Source: Arminella tubonensis (lineage in GTDB: Bacteria > Pseudomonadota > Alphaproteobacteria > Rhizobiales > Rhizobiaceae). Taken from it: a stretch of 57,073 nucleotides of DNA. Positions 33,492 through 43,020 of this stretch are shown here, piece by piece. Both the position numbers and the translations under genes were made by a program. Below the pieces are notes generated by a model that was not told the origin of the DNA, did not search any database, and saw only the letters and a program-made list of their open reading frames with translations. Location: positions 1-57,073 of the forward strand of contig NZ_PCDP01000006.1 in assembly GCF_003240585.1 (NCBI RefSeq), written 5' to 3'. Within the stretch, counting starts at the first letter, position 1, and every line of letters begins with the position of its first letter.

Positions 33492-34086
33492 GATAATCCC
33501 CTTTCCTGAGGGCTGCCTGACGTCAGCAACCGTGCTCGGCTCTGGCGTCGTTTCGATGGTTGGGATATAGGCGTTTCAATCGGTTTAAAACAGCGACAAT
33601 CTCTCACTCCACCTATGCGTCCCGTGCATGGGTGATCCGTGCTCGACAACCGATGAACATTTTTTAGGCCATGAGACGGGCGGGCACGAACGGGAGATTC
33701 GGCAAGTGCCGATCTCCCGACGTCGGTTCGATGGCGGGCTGGCGCGGCGAGAAACAATATTCCGCCTTATTCACCGATGGCGGCGACCCAACGTGCTGGC
33801 CTGGACCTGATCATCAGCGAGAATGCCGGACCAGGCGAGCGGCTGGACATGCTGTGCGGGCGCTTCACCCTGGCTCCCGCGCATGAGCGCCTTCCGGGCT
33901 CCCATCTAGGTTCGCGACTGATCGTATGTAGGACACCGCCCTCACCCACAGAGGCGCAGTGCGCCCCGCGCGACAATTGACGGGCCCGGTGGCGCTGTTG
34001 GGCGCCCAGACGAGCATCGAAGGTCTGGGCGGTCGTGCGCACGGCGAGCCAAGAACCATAGTTAAGAGCAGCCCGCCAGCTACCGA
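33492..34086. other. Stretch without a recognised gene
   Basis: No gene is recognised. A plus-strand frame at about 33777-33980 contains LDMLCGRFTLAPA, which recalls the MCGRFTL start of SRAP/YedK proteins but has an extra Leu before Cys and lacks the rest of that family. It is probably non-coding or a relic. Confidence 0.35.
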
Positions 34087-35076
34087 TTAAAACCGTTGCG
34101 GAGAAGACGGCTTGTTTCCGACGATGGTGTCAATCCGTGTCAGCACATCACCGGTAAGCTTATCCTTGTGTGCCAGCGCAGCCAAATTGTCCTCCAGTTG
34201 GCTCACGCGCGATGCGCCGAGGATTACAGTCGAGACATTTCGATTGGAAAGGCACCAGAGCAAAGCGAGATGGGTGATCGAAATGCCGATCTCTTCCGCG
34301 AGCTCAGCCAGTTTTGCTACCTGGGCAAGCCGCGCACGACCGTCGTCGCTAGCCCATCTCTCCTTCAGCCATTCATAACCAGGCAAGTTCATGCGGCTGT
34401 CGTCGGGTATGCCCTTGTTGTACTTGCCGGTCAGAACGCCCGATGCAAGCGGTGACCAAATCGTGGTACCCAAGCCCATCAGATCATAAAGCGGCAGGTA
34501 GTCGCCTTCGACTTTCTGGCGTTCGAAGATGTTGTATTGAGGCTGCTCCATCGTCGGAGGCGTGAGGCGCAGATCACGGGCCACCGCATAGGCTTCGGTC
34601 AATTGCTGGGCGGACCATTCCGACGTGCCCCAATAAAGGATCTTACCTTGGGTGACGAGGTCGTGCATGGCACGAACCGTTTCCTCGATCGGCGTATCGA
34701 TGTCGGGACGGTGACAGAAATAGAGGTCGAGATAGTCCACCTGCAGACGCTTGAGCGCGGCGTGGGCAGCGTCGGTGACATGCTTGCGCGACAGACCGCG
34801 CTGTGTCGGTTTCTCGCCACCCCAGAACACCTTACTGGAAACAATGAAGCTGTCTCTGCCCCATCCGAGCGTCTTGAGCGCTTCGCCCATAACGACTTCG
34901 GATTTTCCGCTCTCATAGCCCTCTGCATTGTCAAAGAAATTGATGCCGCTGTCATAAGCGAGCGTCATAAGGCTTACGGCGTCGCGGCCCTCGACCTGCT
35001 TGCCGAAGGTGACCCATGATCCGAACGAGAACTCGCTGACCTTCAGGCCTGATTTTCCAAGACGACGATATTCCAT
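34087..35076 (-). CDS. Aldo/keto reductase, potassium-channel beta-subunit-like
   Basis: The 329-residue protein starts at ATG 35076, which has TTGGAGAACATC in front. The catalytic tetrad is visible: Asp in NFFDNAEGYESG, Tyr in the same motif, Lys in IVSSKVFWGG and His in LYFCHRPDIDTP. The NADPH-binding end reads ILGASRVSQLEDNLAAL. The EYRRLGKSGLKVS start and FNIFERxKVE-like substrate loop (YNIFERQKVEGDYLPLYD) place it with AKR14/YghZ and Kv-beta type enzymes that reduce aldehydes and ketones. It is intact, unlike the two relics at 10.1-10.6 and 31.8 kb, and seems to be a single-gene unit. Confidence 0.92.
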   Translation of the reverse strand: MEYRRLGKSGLKVSEFSFGSWVTFGKQVEGRDAVSLMTLAYDSGINFFDNAEGYESGKSEVVMGEALKTLGWGRDSFIVSSKVFWGGEKPTQRGLSRKHVTDAAHAALKRLQVDYLDLYFCHRPDIDTPIEETVRAMHDLVTQGKILYWGTSEWSAQQLTEAYAVARDLRLTPPTMEQPQYNIFERQKVEGDYLPLYDLMGLGTTIWSPLASGVLTGKYNKGIPDDSRMNLPGYEWLKERWASDDGRARLAQVAKLAELAEEIGISITHLALLWCLSNRNVSTVILGASRVSQLEDNLAALAHKDKLTGDVLTRIDTIVGNKPSSPQRF

Positions 35077-35340
35077 GATGTTCTCCAATGAAAGAACACA
35101 AGGGGTAAAACACCAGCATTTGCGGGCTTTTCCTTGGGCTCTGTTGTTATTTGACCGGCATTTTCGCCGATCGACTAAAGTCTCTCGTCCGCTGGACAAA
35201 CATGTCCTTCGGTTCTTGAACCAGTCTCCAATACGTGACCTGATGCCTCTCGGCTTCGGTCACAGAGTGGCGTTCGGCTCCCGGTTTCCCATTCTCCTTA
35301 AGGAGCGCAGCCCAGTCCTGCCGGGCTCGCTAGCCAGCCA

Positions 35341-35700
35341 TCAGGACAACCGGGATATCGTCGACGCGCCTTCCGTGGTGCTGGTGTCGCGCGGCTGGTA
35401 AGCGCGCTGGTCACGCAGGATCTGGAAGGCGATCGTCAAAAGCTTGCGCGCAATCGCCACGCGCGCCTTGTTGGTACCTCTAATCTTCAGGTGGTCGTAT
35501 TGAGCTCGAAGTTGCGCATCGCTGGCGATGGCGGGAGAGACCGCTTCCACAAAGGCCCAGCGCAGCCAAAGCGACGGGCGGTCATTCTTCACACGACCAG
35601 AACGCAGCGTCTTCCCCACCGAATCCGGCACCACGAGATGGCTATAGGATTTGTGGTCCTCGACGCCGATATGGAAATCATAAGAGGCAGTCATGCTTCC
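35341..35700 (-). mobile_element. IS110-family transposase remnant
   Basis: The minus strand contains LRWAFVEAVSPAIASDAQLR followed by KIRGTNKARVAIARKLLTIA, which is the C-terminal part of IS110/IS116-type (transposase_20) proteins, where a conserved Ser and the KAxxAxARKLL helix occur. The N-terminal RuvC-like catalytic domain is absent, and the segment upstream (DHKSYSHLVVPDS) does not join to it sensibly. No terminal repeats are identifiable, as usual for IS110. It shows that an insertion sequence once sat here. Confidence 0.65.
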
Positions 35701-36028
35701 AACTCCCTTATTGAGATCTGCGAAACCCCAATAAGGTAAGCCGAAAGGCTGGAAGTGTGACTGTCCCTCGACCATCACCTGCATCTCAGTGATCCGTTCT
35801 CTCAGCGTGCGCGGCCTCTTTCATGCCACCTCCTAAAGGACAAATGTTGGGGCATCATAGCAGCCTACCCCAATAAGCAAACATGTTCAGTTAGCCGAAA
35901 CGAGCGTCAGCCGCGCGCCTGCCGAGACGAGACTATGCAGCGGCGGTGACGGCAATCGCTGAACCAATCCCAAAAGAAGCTCAAGACCAAACGTCGGTAC
36001 CGTGTTCTCGTGATCTGGTCCCGGACTA
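35701..36028. other. Intergenic stretch after the ABC operon
   Basis: No gene is recognised between the IS110 debris and the end of the amino-sugar operon. No clear terminator hairpin was found for the operon. Confidence 0.4.
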
Positions 36029-37105
36029 TCAGATTCGCCTGCCCGTTTCCTTCTCAAATAGGTGCAACTGCTCCTTGTTGGCCGACAGTTGCACCGTATC
36101 TCCTGCGCTGAGAAGCGAGCGGCCGGACAGTGCCACGATCATGTCGGTGTAGCCGCAGCGGCCGTAAATGTGCGATTCCGCCCCGGTCGGTTCGACGAGG
36201 CTGACCTGAAATCTGAGGCAGCCTTCACCTTGATTTCCGGCATCCACCATCAGATGTTCCGGCCGCACGCCAAGGACGATCCTAGTTCCCGACGGTGCCG
36301 CGGTCGAGGCGCTGACGGTAATTTCGACGCCGTCGATCTGCGCAACGGCTCGGTCGCCGTCTCGCACCAAGATACCGTCCAGCAAGTTCATCGCCGGCGA
36401 ACCAATGAAGGTCGCCACGAACAGGTTGGCAGGATTGTCATAGACATCGAGCGGCGCGCCGACCTGTTCAACCCGGCCGCCGTTGAGAATGACAACGCGG
36501 TCGGACATCGTCATCGCTTCCATCTGGTCATGGGTGACATAGATCGAAGTGGTGCCGAGGCGCCTTTGCAGTGACTTGATCTCGATCCGCATCTGCACGC
36601 GCAGTTTGGCGTCGAGATTGGACAGCGGCTCGTCGAACAGGAATACCTGTGGCTTGCGCACGATGGCACGACCCATGGCGACGCGCTGGCGCTGGCCGCC
36701 CGAAAGCGCCTTGGGATAGCGCTCAAGATAGGGTTTGAGACCAAGGAGTTCGGCCGTGCTCTCCACCTCGCTTCGGATCTGGGCCGGGGGCACTTTGCGT
36801 AGTTTCAGACTGAAACCCATGTTTTCCGCAACGGTCAAATGTGGGTAAAGGGCGTAGTTCTGAAAGACCATGGCGATGTCGCGGTTCTTTGGTGCCACGT
36901 CGTTGATGGTTCGGCCATTCAGCGAGATCGTTCCGGACGTGACACTTTCAAGGCCGGCGACCATGCGCAGCAACGTCGATTTCCCACAGCCGGACGCACC
37001 GATCAACGAGACGAATTCGCCGTCCTTGATCGACAGATCCACGCCGTGAATGACCTCTTCGTGGCCATAACTCTTGCGCAACTGCGATATATCTACGTTT
37101 GCCAT
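36029..37105 (-). CDS. ugpC: Sugar ABC transporter ATPase, UgpC/MalK type
   Basis: The 358-residue ATPase has Walker A GASGCGKST (36-44), the Q-loop FQNYALYPHLT, the signature LSGGQRQRVAMGRA, Walker B VFLFDEPLSNLDAK and the switch His in VTHDQMEAM. The C-terminal TOBE-type regulatory domain (about 240-358) ends HLFEKETGRRI, typical of MalK/UgpC. It energises the two permeases encoded upstream in the same operon. The symbol follows the usual annotation of this subfamily; the true substrate is set by the binding protein, not by this gene. It is the last gene of the operon. Confidence 0.92.
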   Translation of the reverse strand: MANVDISQLRKSYGHEEVIHGVDLSIKDGEFVSLIGASGCGKSTLLRMVAGLESVTSGTISLNGRTINDVAPKNRDIAMVFQNYALYPHLTVAENMGFSLKLRKVPPAQIRSEVESTAELLGLKPYLERYPKALSGGQRQRVAMGRAIVRKPQVFLFDEPLSNLDAKLRVQMRIEIKSLQRRLGTTSIYVTHDQMEAMTMSDRVVILNGGRVEQVGAPLDVYDNPANLFVATFIGSPAMNLLDGILVRDGDRAVAQIDGVEITVSASTAAPSGTRIVLGVRPEHLMVDAGNQGEGCLRFQVSLVEPTGAESHIYGRCGYTDMIVALSGRSLLSAGDTVQLSANKEQLHLFEKETGRRI

Positions 37106-37175
37106 GCTAACCCCGATTTCATAGTCAATGCCGGTTTCCCGCCGGCTAAACGTGCAAGCGGCGGGAAGAATGAAC

Positions 37176-38129
37176 TCAGCCGAGAACGACGACCTTGTTC
37201 AGGTGGCGTGGTGCCGTGGTATCGATCTTCTTGGCCTCGGCCACGCGCTCGCCGATGATTTGAAGCGCCGGCAAAACCGCGAGCGTCTGGGCAAGTCCCT
37301 TGACGCCGGCCGGGATCGACAGGTCGCCCGGGCCACCGAGGCCGACAATGACGGCGCCCTTGACCTTGATATCGTCAGCGACCTTGGCCTCCTCATCCCG
37401 CGTGTCGGCACTGTAGAGCATGACGGCCAGCGTCTTGTCGTCGACGAGGCTGATCGGTCCGTGGCGATATTCCATCGGGTGGAAAGACTGCGAATAGCTG
37501 ATGCTCATTTCCTGCAGCTTCAGCGATCCTTCGGTCGCCATGCCGTAGAGTGGCCCCGCCCCCAGGTACACGAAATGGCTGCGGCCCTTGATGAGGTCGC
37601 CGATGGCGGAATCCATGGCGGCAAGCCCGGACTTGGCCGCCTCGATGACGCTGGAACCGAGCGCAACGCCCGCCATGCGCAGACCGGCGATCAGCATCAG
37701 CGATGCGGAAGATGTCATGACGATCCCTTCTTCGGCGTGGGTCTGGAGGTAGACCACCGTCTCGGCAGCGCGGGTGATGGAGCTTGTCTTTTCGCAGGTC
37801 AACGCAATCGTCGGCAGACCGGCGGCACGACTGACCTCGACTGCCTGCACCGTTTCAGTCGACTCCCCACTACGCGACAGCGCGATGACGCAGACATCGG
37901 ACTGATCGGCCAGATAGGCGTCACGGCGACGCGACCATTCGGCACCAGGCACCGCCAACGCATTGCGACCATTCAAATTGAAGGCGGCGGCGATCGTCTG
38001 GGCAAGATAGAATGATGTGCCGCAGCCGACCACAACGACCTTCGACGCGGTGACCTTGGGAAGGTCGATGGACAAAGCGCCCGTCCAGAATGGGAATTGT
38101 TCGAAAATGACGCGTTCGGTGACGTTCAT
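37176..38129 (-). CDS. SIS-domain sugar isomerase/deaminase (AgaS-like)
   Basis: The 317-residue protein contains two sugar-isomerase (SIS) domains. The first includes VVVVGCGTSFYLAQTIAAAF and the phosphate-binding SRSGESTET; the second begins YLGAGPLYGMATEGSLKLQE with the conserved EMSISYSQSFHPMEYRHGP, where the Glu and His are typical of the GlmS isomerase domain. There is no glutaminase domain. Such stand-alone SIS proteins (AgaS, NagB-II) isomerise and deaminate glucosamine-6-P or galactosamine-6-P. In this operon next to KbaZ, galactosamine-6-P to tagatose-6-P is the better guess. Confidence 0.87.
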   Translation of the reverse strand: MNVTERVIFEQFPFWTGALSIDLPKVTASKVVVVGCGTSFYLAQTIAAAFNLNGRNALAVPGAEWSRRRDAYLADQSDVCVIALSRSGESTETVQAVEVSRAAGLPTIALTCEKTSSITRAAETVVYLQTHAEEGIVMTSSASLMLIAGLRMAGVALGSSVIEAAKSGLAAMDSAIGDLIKGRSHFVYLGAGPLYGMATEGSLKLQEMSISYSQSFHPMEYRHGPISLVDDKTLAVMLYSADTRDEEAKVADDIKVKGAVIVGLGGPGDLSIPAGVKGLAQTLAVLPALQIIGERVAEAKKIDTTAPRHLNKVVVLG

Positions 38130-38157
38130 CGTGGGTTTCCTTTATTTCCAATGGTTC

Positions 38158-39036
38158 TTATTTGCTGGCGCCGGCCATGAGGCCCTGCACCAGATAGCGA
38201 TTGAGAAAAAGTACGAGCAGAACCGGCGGGATGATCGCCAGGATGCCGGCGGCATTCATCAGGCCGTAGTCGACATAGTTCCGGGTAACGAATTCCGGGA
38301 TGAGCACGGTCAGTGGCTTGGTCTTCAGCGTGGGAGAGAAGACCAGCGGCACCATGAATTGGCCCCAGGCGTTGAGAAACGTCAGGATAGCGCTGGCAAT
38401 CAGGCCGGGCGCGGCCAGCGGCATGACGATGCGGACCAGCGTGTAGACCTTGCTGGCGCCATCGAGCCAGGCAGCCTCCTCAAGCGAAATCGGCATGGCC
38501 TGATAAACGCTGCGCATCAACCACAGGGCCAGCGGCAGGAAGGCCGAGATGTAGATCAGAATGACACCGGTAAAGGTGTCGATCAATTTCAGCGAGATCA
38601 TCAGCCGATAAAGTGGGATCATCACGGTATAGGCCGGAATCGCCAGCGTCGCGACAACAAGGACGAACAACAGATCGCGGCCCGGGAAACGCAGGCGCAC
38701 AAAGGCATAGGCACCAAAGGCAGCAATAATGACCGTCAGCAGTGTGCTGACAATCGACGTCACCATACTGTTGATGAAGGCTCGCGAAAATTGCGGCCAG
38801 ACCGACTGGACCTCGTTGCCCTGCGACTGGCTGGTCGCACCCAGAAGCTTCTCATAATGCTCGAAGGTGATTTTCGGCGGCCAGAAATGCGGGACAGTCG
38901 AGATCATGTCGGTCGGCGTCGTCAGGCTGGTGACCAACGACCAGTAGATCGGACCGATGGACCAGCTGAGCAAGAGGATGACGGCCACGGTCAGGCCGGT
39001 CTTCGATGCAAGGTAATGGAGTGTGTGGCGGTTCAT
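38158..39036 (-). CDS. Carbohydrate ABC transporter permease, MalG type
   Basis: The 292-residue inner-membrane protein starts at ATG 39036, overlapping the previous stop by one base (TGATG). It has six predicted helices and the EAA loop EEAAWLDGASKVYTLVRIVM that contacts the ATPase. It starts MNRHTLHYLASKTGLTVAVI and forms the channel with the upstream MalF-type permease. A longer in-frame extension to 39609 is rejected because it overlaps the neighbouring gene and lacks coding character. Confidence 0.92.
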   Translation of the reverse strand: MNRHTLHYLASKTGLTVAVILLLSWSIGPIYWSLVTSLTTPTDMISTVPHFWPPKITFEHYEKLLGATSQSQGNEVQSVWPQFSRAFINSMVTSIVSTLLTVIIAAFGAYAFVRLRFPGRDLLFVLVVATLAIPAYTVMIPLYRLMISLKLIDTFTGVILIYISAFLPLALWLMRSVYQAMPISLEEAAWLDGASKVYTLVRIVMPLAAPGLIASAILTFLNAWGQFMVPLVFSPTLKTKPLTVLIPEFVTRNYVDYGLMNAAGILAIIPPVLLVLFLNRYLVQGLMAGASK

Positions 39037-39941
39037 CAGTCGAACCTCGTTTCGCGGTAAACTTTGAGGACATAGATGAGCGACACCAACAGCGAAGCGA
39101 TCATCGCCAGGATCGAAAGGGCCATGCCGAACGAGAATTTGAGATTCTGGAAAGCCGACATATAGACTTGAATGATTACCGTCCGCGTATCCAGGCTCGA
39201 GCCTGTGAGGATCCAGGCCTCGTCGAACAGATTGAAGGCGAATACGGTCGACTGGCTGAGCGCGATGGCCAGCCCGCCCGAGATCAATGGCAGCGTTACC
39301 AGCCGGAAAGACTTCACTGCTCCCGCGCCATCGAGCTTTGCCGCCTCGTAGAGATCTGCCGGAATGCTCTGCAGCGAGGCCAGCAAGATGATCGCCGTGA
39401 GCGGCATCATTCGCCAGACATGCACCAGGGCCACGAGAAAGAGCGCCGTCTCGCGGTCGTTGAACCAAACCTTGTTCTCGCTGATGATGCCGACGGATTG
39501 CAGAATGCCGTTCAGCAGGCCGTAGCTCGGATTGTAGATCCACAACCAGACAACGGCATTGACGACAGGCGGCAGACACCATGGCAGCACAAGCGCTGCC
39601 AGCAACCACCGCCGCCCGAGCTTGACTTTGTTGAGCAGCAGGGCGGCCGCAAGACCGCCAACGGTCTCAAGGATGACGGCGATGATCACATAGATCAGGG
39701 TGTTAAGCCACGCCAGCCGGACATTGCCGTCGGAGGCGAGTGCCGCGTAATTGCCAAAGCCGACGTAGGGACTGCCCGCTCGCATCGGTTCGATGCGATA
39801 GAGGCTGTCGACGAACGTCGTCACCAGCGGCAGGAAAACCAGGCTGCCCATGATGACGATGATTGGCAGGGCAAAAGCAAGTCCCAGTCCGGCCTCGCCA
39901 TTGAATACCCGAGGCCGCACATTTGAGGGTACGGAAGTCAT
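39036..39941 (-). CDS. Carbohydrate ABC transporter permease, MalF type
   Basis: The 301-residue protein has an N-terminal helix (GLAFALPIIVIMGSLVFLPL), six membrane helices in total and an EAA loop YEAAKLDGAGAVKSFRLVTL. The YRIEPMRAGSPYVGFGNY region is typical of MalF/UgpA permeases, and no large MalF-like periplasmic loop is present. It pairs with the MalG-type permease that follows with a one-base overlap, and it lies 27 bp after the binding-protein gene. It imports the sugar delivered by that protein. Confidence 0.92.
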   Translation of the reverse strand: MTSVPSNVRPRVFNGEAGLGLAFALPIIVIMGSLVFLPLVTTFVDSLYRIEPMRAGSPYVGFGNYAALASDGNVRLAWLNTLIYVIIAVILETVGGLAAALLLNKVKLGRRWLLAALVLPWCLPPVVNAVVWLWIYNPSYGLLNGILQSVGIISENKVWFNDRETALFLVALVHVWRMMPLTAIILLASLQSIPADLYEAAKLDGAGAVKSFRLVTLPLISGGLAIALSQSTVFAFNLFDEAWILTGSSLDTRTVIIQVYMSAFQNLKFSFGMALSILAMIASLLVSLIYVLKVYRETRFD

Positions 39942-39968
39942 GGTTGTGCGGCCTCTATTGCCCGGTTG

Positions 39969-41246
39969 TTACTGCTGCGCCGTCTTGGTTTCTTCAGCAA
40001 TTTGCTTGACGGCATCGGCAACGGAGATTTGGCCCTTGGCCGCCTGGTTCAGAGCGCTGGCAACGGCGCTCGAAAACTGCGGATACCAGCCGGGCGTTCC
40101 CTGCGCGAACAGCGGTTCGGAGAGTTTTGCCTGCTCGAGAAGAACGTCGCCCTCCTTGAGCTTGCCGGCATCGTTGAGCTGCTTGAGGACACTAAGGCGG
40201 GTCGGAAGATTGCCAAGTAGCGTGTAGTCGGCGATTGCGGTTTCCGGCTCCAGCATCCAGTTGATGAAGGCGATAGCCGCGTCCTTGTTTTCCGCCGACG
40301 TCGGGATGCCAAGCGCGCCCGGCAAGCCGAACGTGCGAGAGGTCCCGGTGACCGACGGCATCAGCGCTGCCTTGGCATCGCTTGCCACTTGCGACTTCGA
40401 CGCATCAGTATAGACGGCGAGATTGCCGGCCCAACCCGCGACGTCGAAGGTAATCTTGCCGCTCTTGAACAGTTCCTGGACATCCACATCCTTGAGGCCG
40501 GTCGCAGCCGGATCGATGAGCCCGGCCTTCAAAGCTTCGACTTCGAAACTCATTGCCTTGTAGCCGGCTGAATCGGGCGACACGAAGAGGGGCTGGAATT
40601 TGTCATCGAACAACTCGCCGCCAAATGCCTTGGTCAAGAGATACCAGGCGGTTGCGCTGCCTTCGGTTGCCGAAAGCGGCAGGCCGATCGGATAATCGAC
40701 GATCTTGGCGGCCTTGATCGCCTTCGCATCGGCCAGCAACTCGTCGGGTGTCTTCGGCGCGGCCTTGATGCCTGCCTTGTCGAGGTGGCTCTTGTTGTAG
40801 ATCAGCAGTCGAAAATCGTTGTTGTAGGGAATGGCGATCAGCTTGCCGTCATAGGTAAAGATCTTCGATGCCGGCATATCAGCCAGAACGGCGGGGTCTA
40901 TCGCTGTGTCGAGGGGCTGATACCATCCGGCCGCGCCGAACTGGCCCACCCAGGACCAGTCGACTTCAGTGGCGCTGGCCGGCGCGGTGTTGGCGACCAT
41001 CGAGGTTACCACTTTGGTCCGGATGTCATCCCATCCGAGTGTCTGGCTGTCGAGAATGATGCCGGTCTTGGCAGTAAAGCGATCGGTCATTTCCTTCGGC
41101 AGCGTCACCCAAGGCGGCAGAAGCACCGTCAGGTTCTGGCCGGCGAGCGGCTTGGCATCGTCAGCAAATGCCGGCATGCCGGACGCTAGAAACGCCGCAT
41201 GCAGCGCCACGACAGTTGATAGAAACAGACGTCTTTTCATGATCAT
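39969..41246 (-). CDS. Extracellular sugar-binding protein of the ABC importer
   Basis: The 425-residue protein has a Sec signal peptide (MKRRLFLSTVVALHAAFLAS, cleavage near GMPAFA-DD) and the bacterial extracellular-binding-protein type 1 fold: MTDRFTAKTGIILDSQTLGW, YNNDFRLLIYNKSHLDKAGI, then hinge and the helical C-terminus. It captures the sugar in the periplasm and hands it to the two permeases. Its ATG overlaps the end of the kinase gene by 4 bp (ATGA), and a second in-frame Met lies two codons later. The sugar is inferred, from neighbouring kinase, SIS and KbaZ genes, to be a galactosamine-like amino sugar. Confidence 0.92.
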   Translation of the reverse strand: MIMKRRLFLSTVVALHAAFLASGMPAFADDAKPLAGQNLTVLLPPWVTLPKEMTDRFTAKTGIILDSQTLGWDDIRTKVVTSMVANTAPASATEVDWSWVGQFGAAGWYQPLDTAIDPAVLADMPASKIFTYDGKLIAIPYNNDFRLLIYNKSHLDKAGIKAAPKTPDELLADAKAIKAAKIVDYPIGLPLSATEGSATAWYLLTKAFGGELFDDKFQPLFVSPDSAGYKAMSFEVEALKAGLIDPAATGLKDVDVQELFKSGKITFDVAGWAGNLAVYTDASKSQVASDAKAALMPSVTGTSRTFGLPGALGIPTSAENKDAAIAFINWMLEPETAIADYTLLGNLPTRLSVLKQLNDAGKLKEGDVLLEQAKLSEPLFAQGTPGWYPQFSSAVASALNQAAKGQISVADAVKQIAEETKTAQQ

Positions 41247-42205
41247 TCCCCTTTTTGTTGGTAATCGTCGTTGTGGTTGAGCTTGTTCAGCGATGCGGAC
41301 AGGCGGTCCAGCCAGCCATCGTCAATAGACCAGCCGGCATTTGCTGCCGCGCGCAGGAGTGCGCCGCCGACTGGTGGCAGCCGCGGCACGACCGCCTCCG
41401 ATCCAACCCGCACTGCAATTCGATCGCGCACGATCGCGCTCGACAGCACCCCGCCGGCGTAGGTCCAGCGAAGCGGCTCGTCCGTTTTCGCCTGGCGCCA
41501 GGCGGCCTTGAGGTGATCGGCGAGATGATCGGCCGCGCCATGCAGGATGAATTTGGCATCCGCATTGCCAGCCTCTGCGAGTGACGAGATCGTTCGGGCA
41601 AGTTCCGCAAATGCCTTGCGCCGGTTTTCAAGCGCATAGCACCAACCGATCAGATCGCCGGGATCGAGAGCGAGCGTTAAAAGCACGCCTTTGCAGAATT
41701 CCGGCGCTGCAACGCGGCCATCCAGATGCCGACTGACGAGGGCCAGAGCTTCGCGGCCAATCCAGTAAGCGCTGCCTTCGTCACCGAACGCGTCGCCCCA
41801 GCCGCCAACGCGGATATGCGGATCGGAGGGTCCGTTCAGACTTGCCCAGATCATCGATCCGGTGCCAGCGAGAACCAGCGCTCCTGCCTTGCCGGCCAGC
41901 GCCCCGTCGAAAGCGATGCGCACGTCATTTTGCACTAGGGTGTTGCCGGGGATCAGTGCCTTGGCGACCGAAGTCTGCTCGTCGCTGTATCGCTTTACCT
42001 CATCATGGAACGGAAGACCGAGGACGGAGGCCGCGAGGCCTTGCGCATCGGCGGCAAGCAGAGACTTCAGGGTGCCTGCCCAGTCGCTGCCCGTCGAGGG
42101 ATCAAGCCCAAGCCCGCGGCGTAGCAAGGTCACCTGCCCACTTCGGTCGGCGAGCGCCAGGACCGTTTTTGTACCGCCGCTGTCCAAGCCGAGGATGAGC
42201 GTCAT
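41243..42205 (-). CDS. BadF/BcrA-type sugar kinase (N-acetylhexosamine kinase-like)
   Basis: The 320-residue ASKHA-fold kinase has phosphate-1 motif LGLDSGGTKTVLALAD, phosphate-2 motif ALVLAGTGSMIWA and the RVGGWGDAFGDEGSAYWIGR motif typical of the BadF/NagK group, including N-acetylglucosamine kinases. It should phosphorylate the imported sugar at C6 in the cytoplasm. The start overlaps the DeoR-type gene by 4 bp and the end overlaps the binding-protein gene by 4 bp, so translation is coupled. No deacetylase gene (nagA/agaA) is found nearby; if the sugar is acetylated, that enzyme must be elsewhere. Confidence 0.88.
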   Translation of the reverse strand: MTLILGLDSGGTKTVLALADRSGQVTLLRRGLGLDPSTGSDWAGTLKSLLAADAQGLAASVLGLPFHDEVKRYSDEQTSVAKALIPGNTLVQNDVRIAFDGALAGKAGALVLAGTGSMIWASLNGPSDPHIRVGGWGDAFGDEGSAYWIGREALALVSRHLDGRVAAPEFCKGVLLTLALDPGDLIGWCYALENRRKAFAELARTISSLAEAGNADAKFILHGAADHLADHLKAAWRQAKTDEPLRWTYAGGVLSSAIVRDRIAVRVGSEAVVPRLPPVGGALLRAAANAGWSIDDGWLDRLSASLNKLNHNDDYQQKGE

Positions 42206-43005
42206 GCGCGTGCCGCCGCAGAGGTATTGTCATTGACCGCACTGCTGACAACGTTCAGTTCGCAACTGGCTTCCCGCAGACGCGATTCCCAGGCTGCGCT
42301 GAGACCGTCATCGGTGATGATGCCGACGTCACGGGTCAGGCGCGCCACCTTGTAGGTCAAGCGCTGGCCGAACTTGCTGCTGTCGACCAACAGGCTCTTG
42401 ACCGTGGCGCGCGATAGCATTTTCTCATTGAGGCGCGCTTCTTCCTCGTCAAGGCTGTAGACGCAGCAATCCTCAGCGATTGCGCCGGCTCCAAGAAACA
42501 GTCGGTCGAACCAGAGGCGATCAAGCATCTCCTCGGCAAGGCTACCGACCATCGAAGCATTTTGCGGACGCAGATGCCCACCGAGCAGCGTGATCTTCAG
42601 ATCGCGGACATCCATCAACACCTGGGCGACGGTCACGCAATTGGTAAAGACCGACAGCGGCAGCGGGTTGAGCCGGATGCGACGGGCCACCTGCAGGACG
42701 GTCGTGCCCGCATCGAGGAAGATGGCACTATGCGGGGCGATCGTTTCGAAAGCAGCATCTCCGATGGCGCGCTTGGCAGAGAGATTGCGCTGTTCGCGAA
42801 CTTCGAATGCAACCTCGATACCAGCACTTTCCGCGATGCGAGCCCCACCGTGGGTGCGCGAGATCGCGCCTTCTGCCTCGAGCGCCAACAGATCGCGCCG
42901 GATGGTCGCCGGCGATGCACCCACAGCCTCGGCAATCTCCTGGATGGAGCTGTAGCCGGAGCTATAGAGGTGCTGGCGAATGGCCGAAAATCGATCGTCT
43001 TTCAC
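42202..43005 (-). CDS. DeoR/GlpR-family repressor of the amino-sugar operon (AgaR-like)
   Basis: The 267-residue protein has the DeoR helix-turn-helix (residues about 6-57: IRQHLYSSGYSSIQEIAEAV, GASPATIRRDLLALEAEGAI, followed by RTHGGA) and a C-terminal sensor domain with FLDAGTTVLQVARRIRL and SLAEEMLDRLWFDRLFLGAG, which binds phosphorylated sugars. It is the first gene of the operon and is divergent from kbaZ. Repeats of TTGATT in the intergenic region are likely operators. Autoregulation and control of both directions are inferred from this position. Confidence 0.9.
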   Translation of the reverse strand: MKDDRFSAIRQHLYSSGYSSIQEIAEAVGASPATIRRDLLALEAEGAISRTHGGARIAESAGIEVAFEVREQRNLSAKRAIGDAAFETIAPHSAIFLDAGTTVLQVARRIRLNPLPLSVFTNCVTVAQVLMDVRDLKITLLGGHLRPQNASMVGSLAEEMLDRLWFDRLFLGAGAIAEDCCVYSLDEEEARLNEKMLSRATVKSLLVDSSKFGQRLTYKVARLTRDVGIITDDGLSAAWESRLREASCELNVVSSAVNDNTSAAARA

Positions 43006-43020
43006 GCTGCGGGCTGCCCT

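Noticed and set aside
33777..33980. SRAP/YedK-like protein (LCGRFTLAPA)
   Set aside because: The catalytic Cys must follow the initiator Met directly, and no other SRAP motif is found in any frame.
38158..39609. Longer MalG-type permease start
   Set aside because: The extension overlaps the upstream permease gene in another frame and lacks hydrophobic or coding character; ATG 39036 with TGATG coupling is the natural start.
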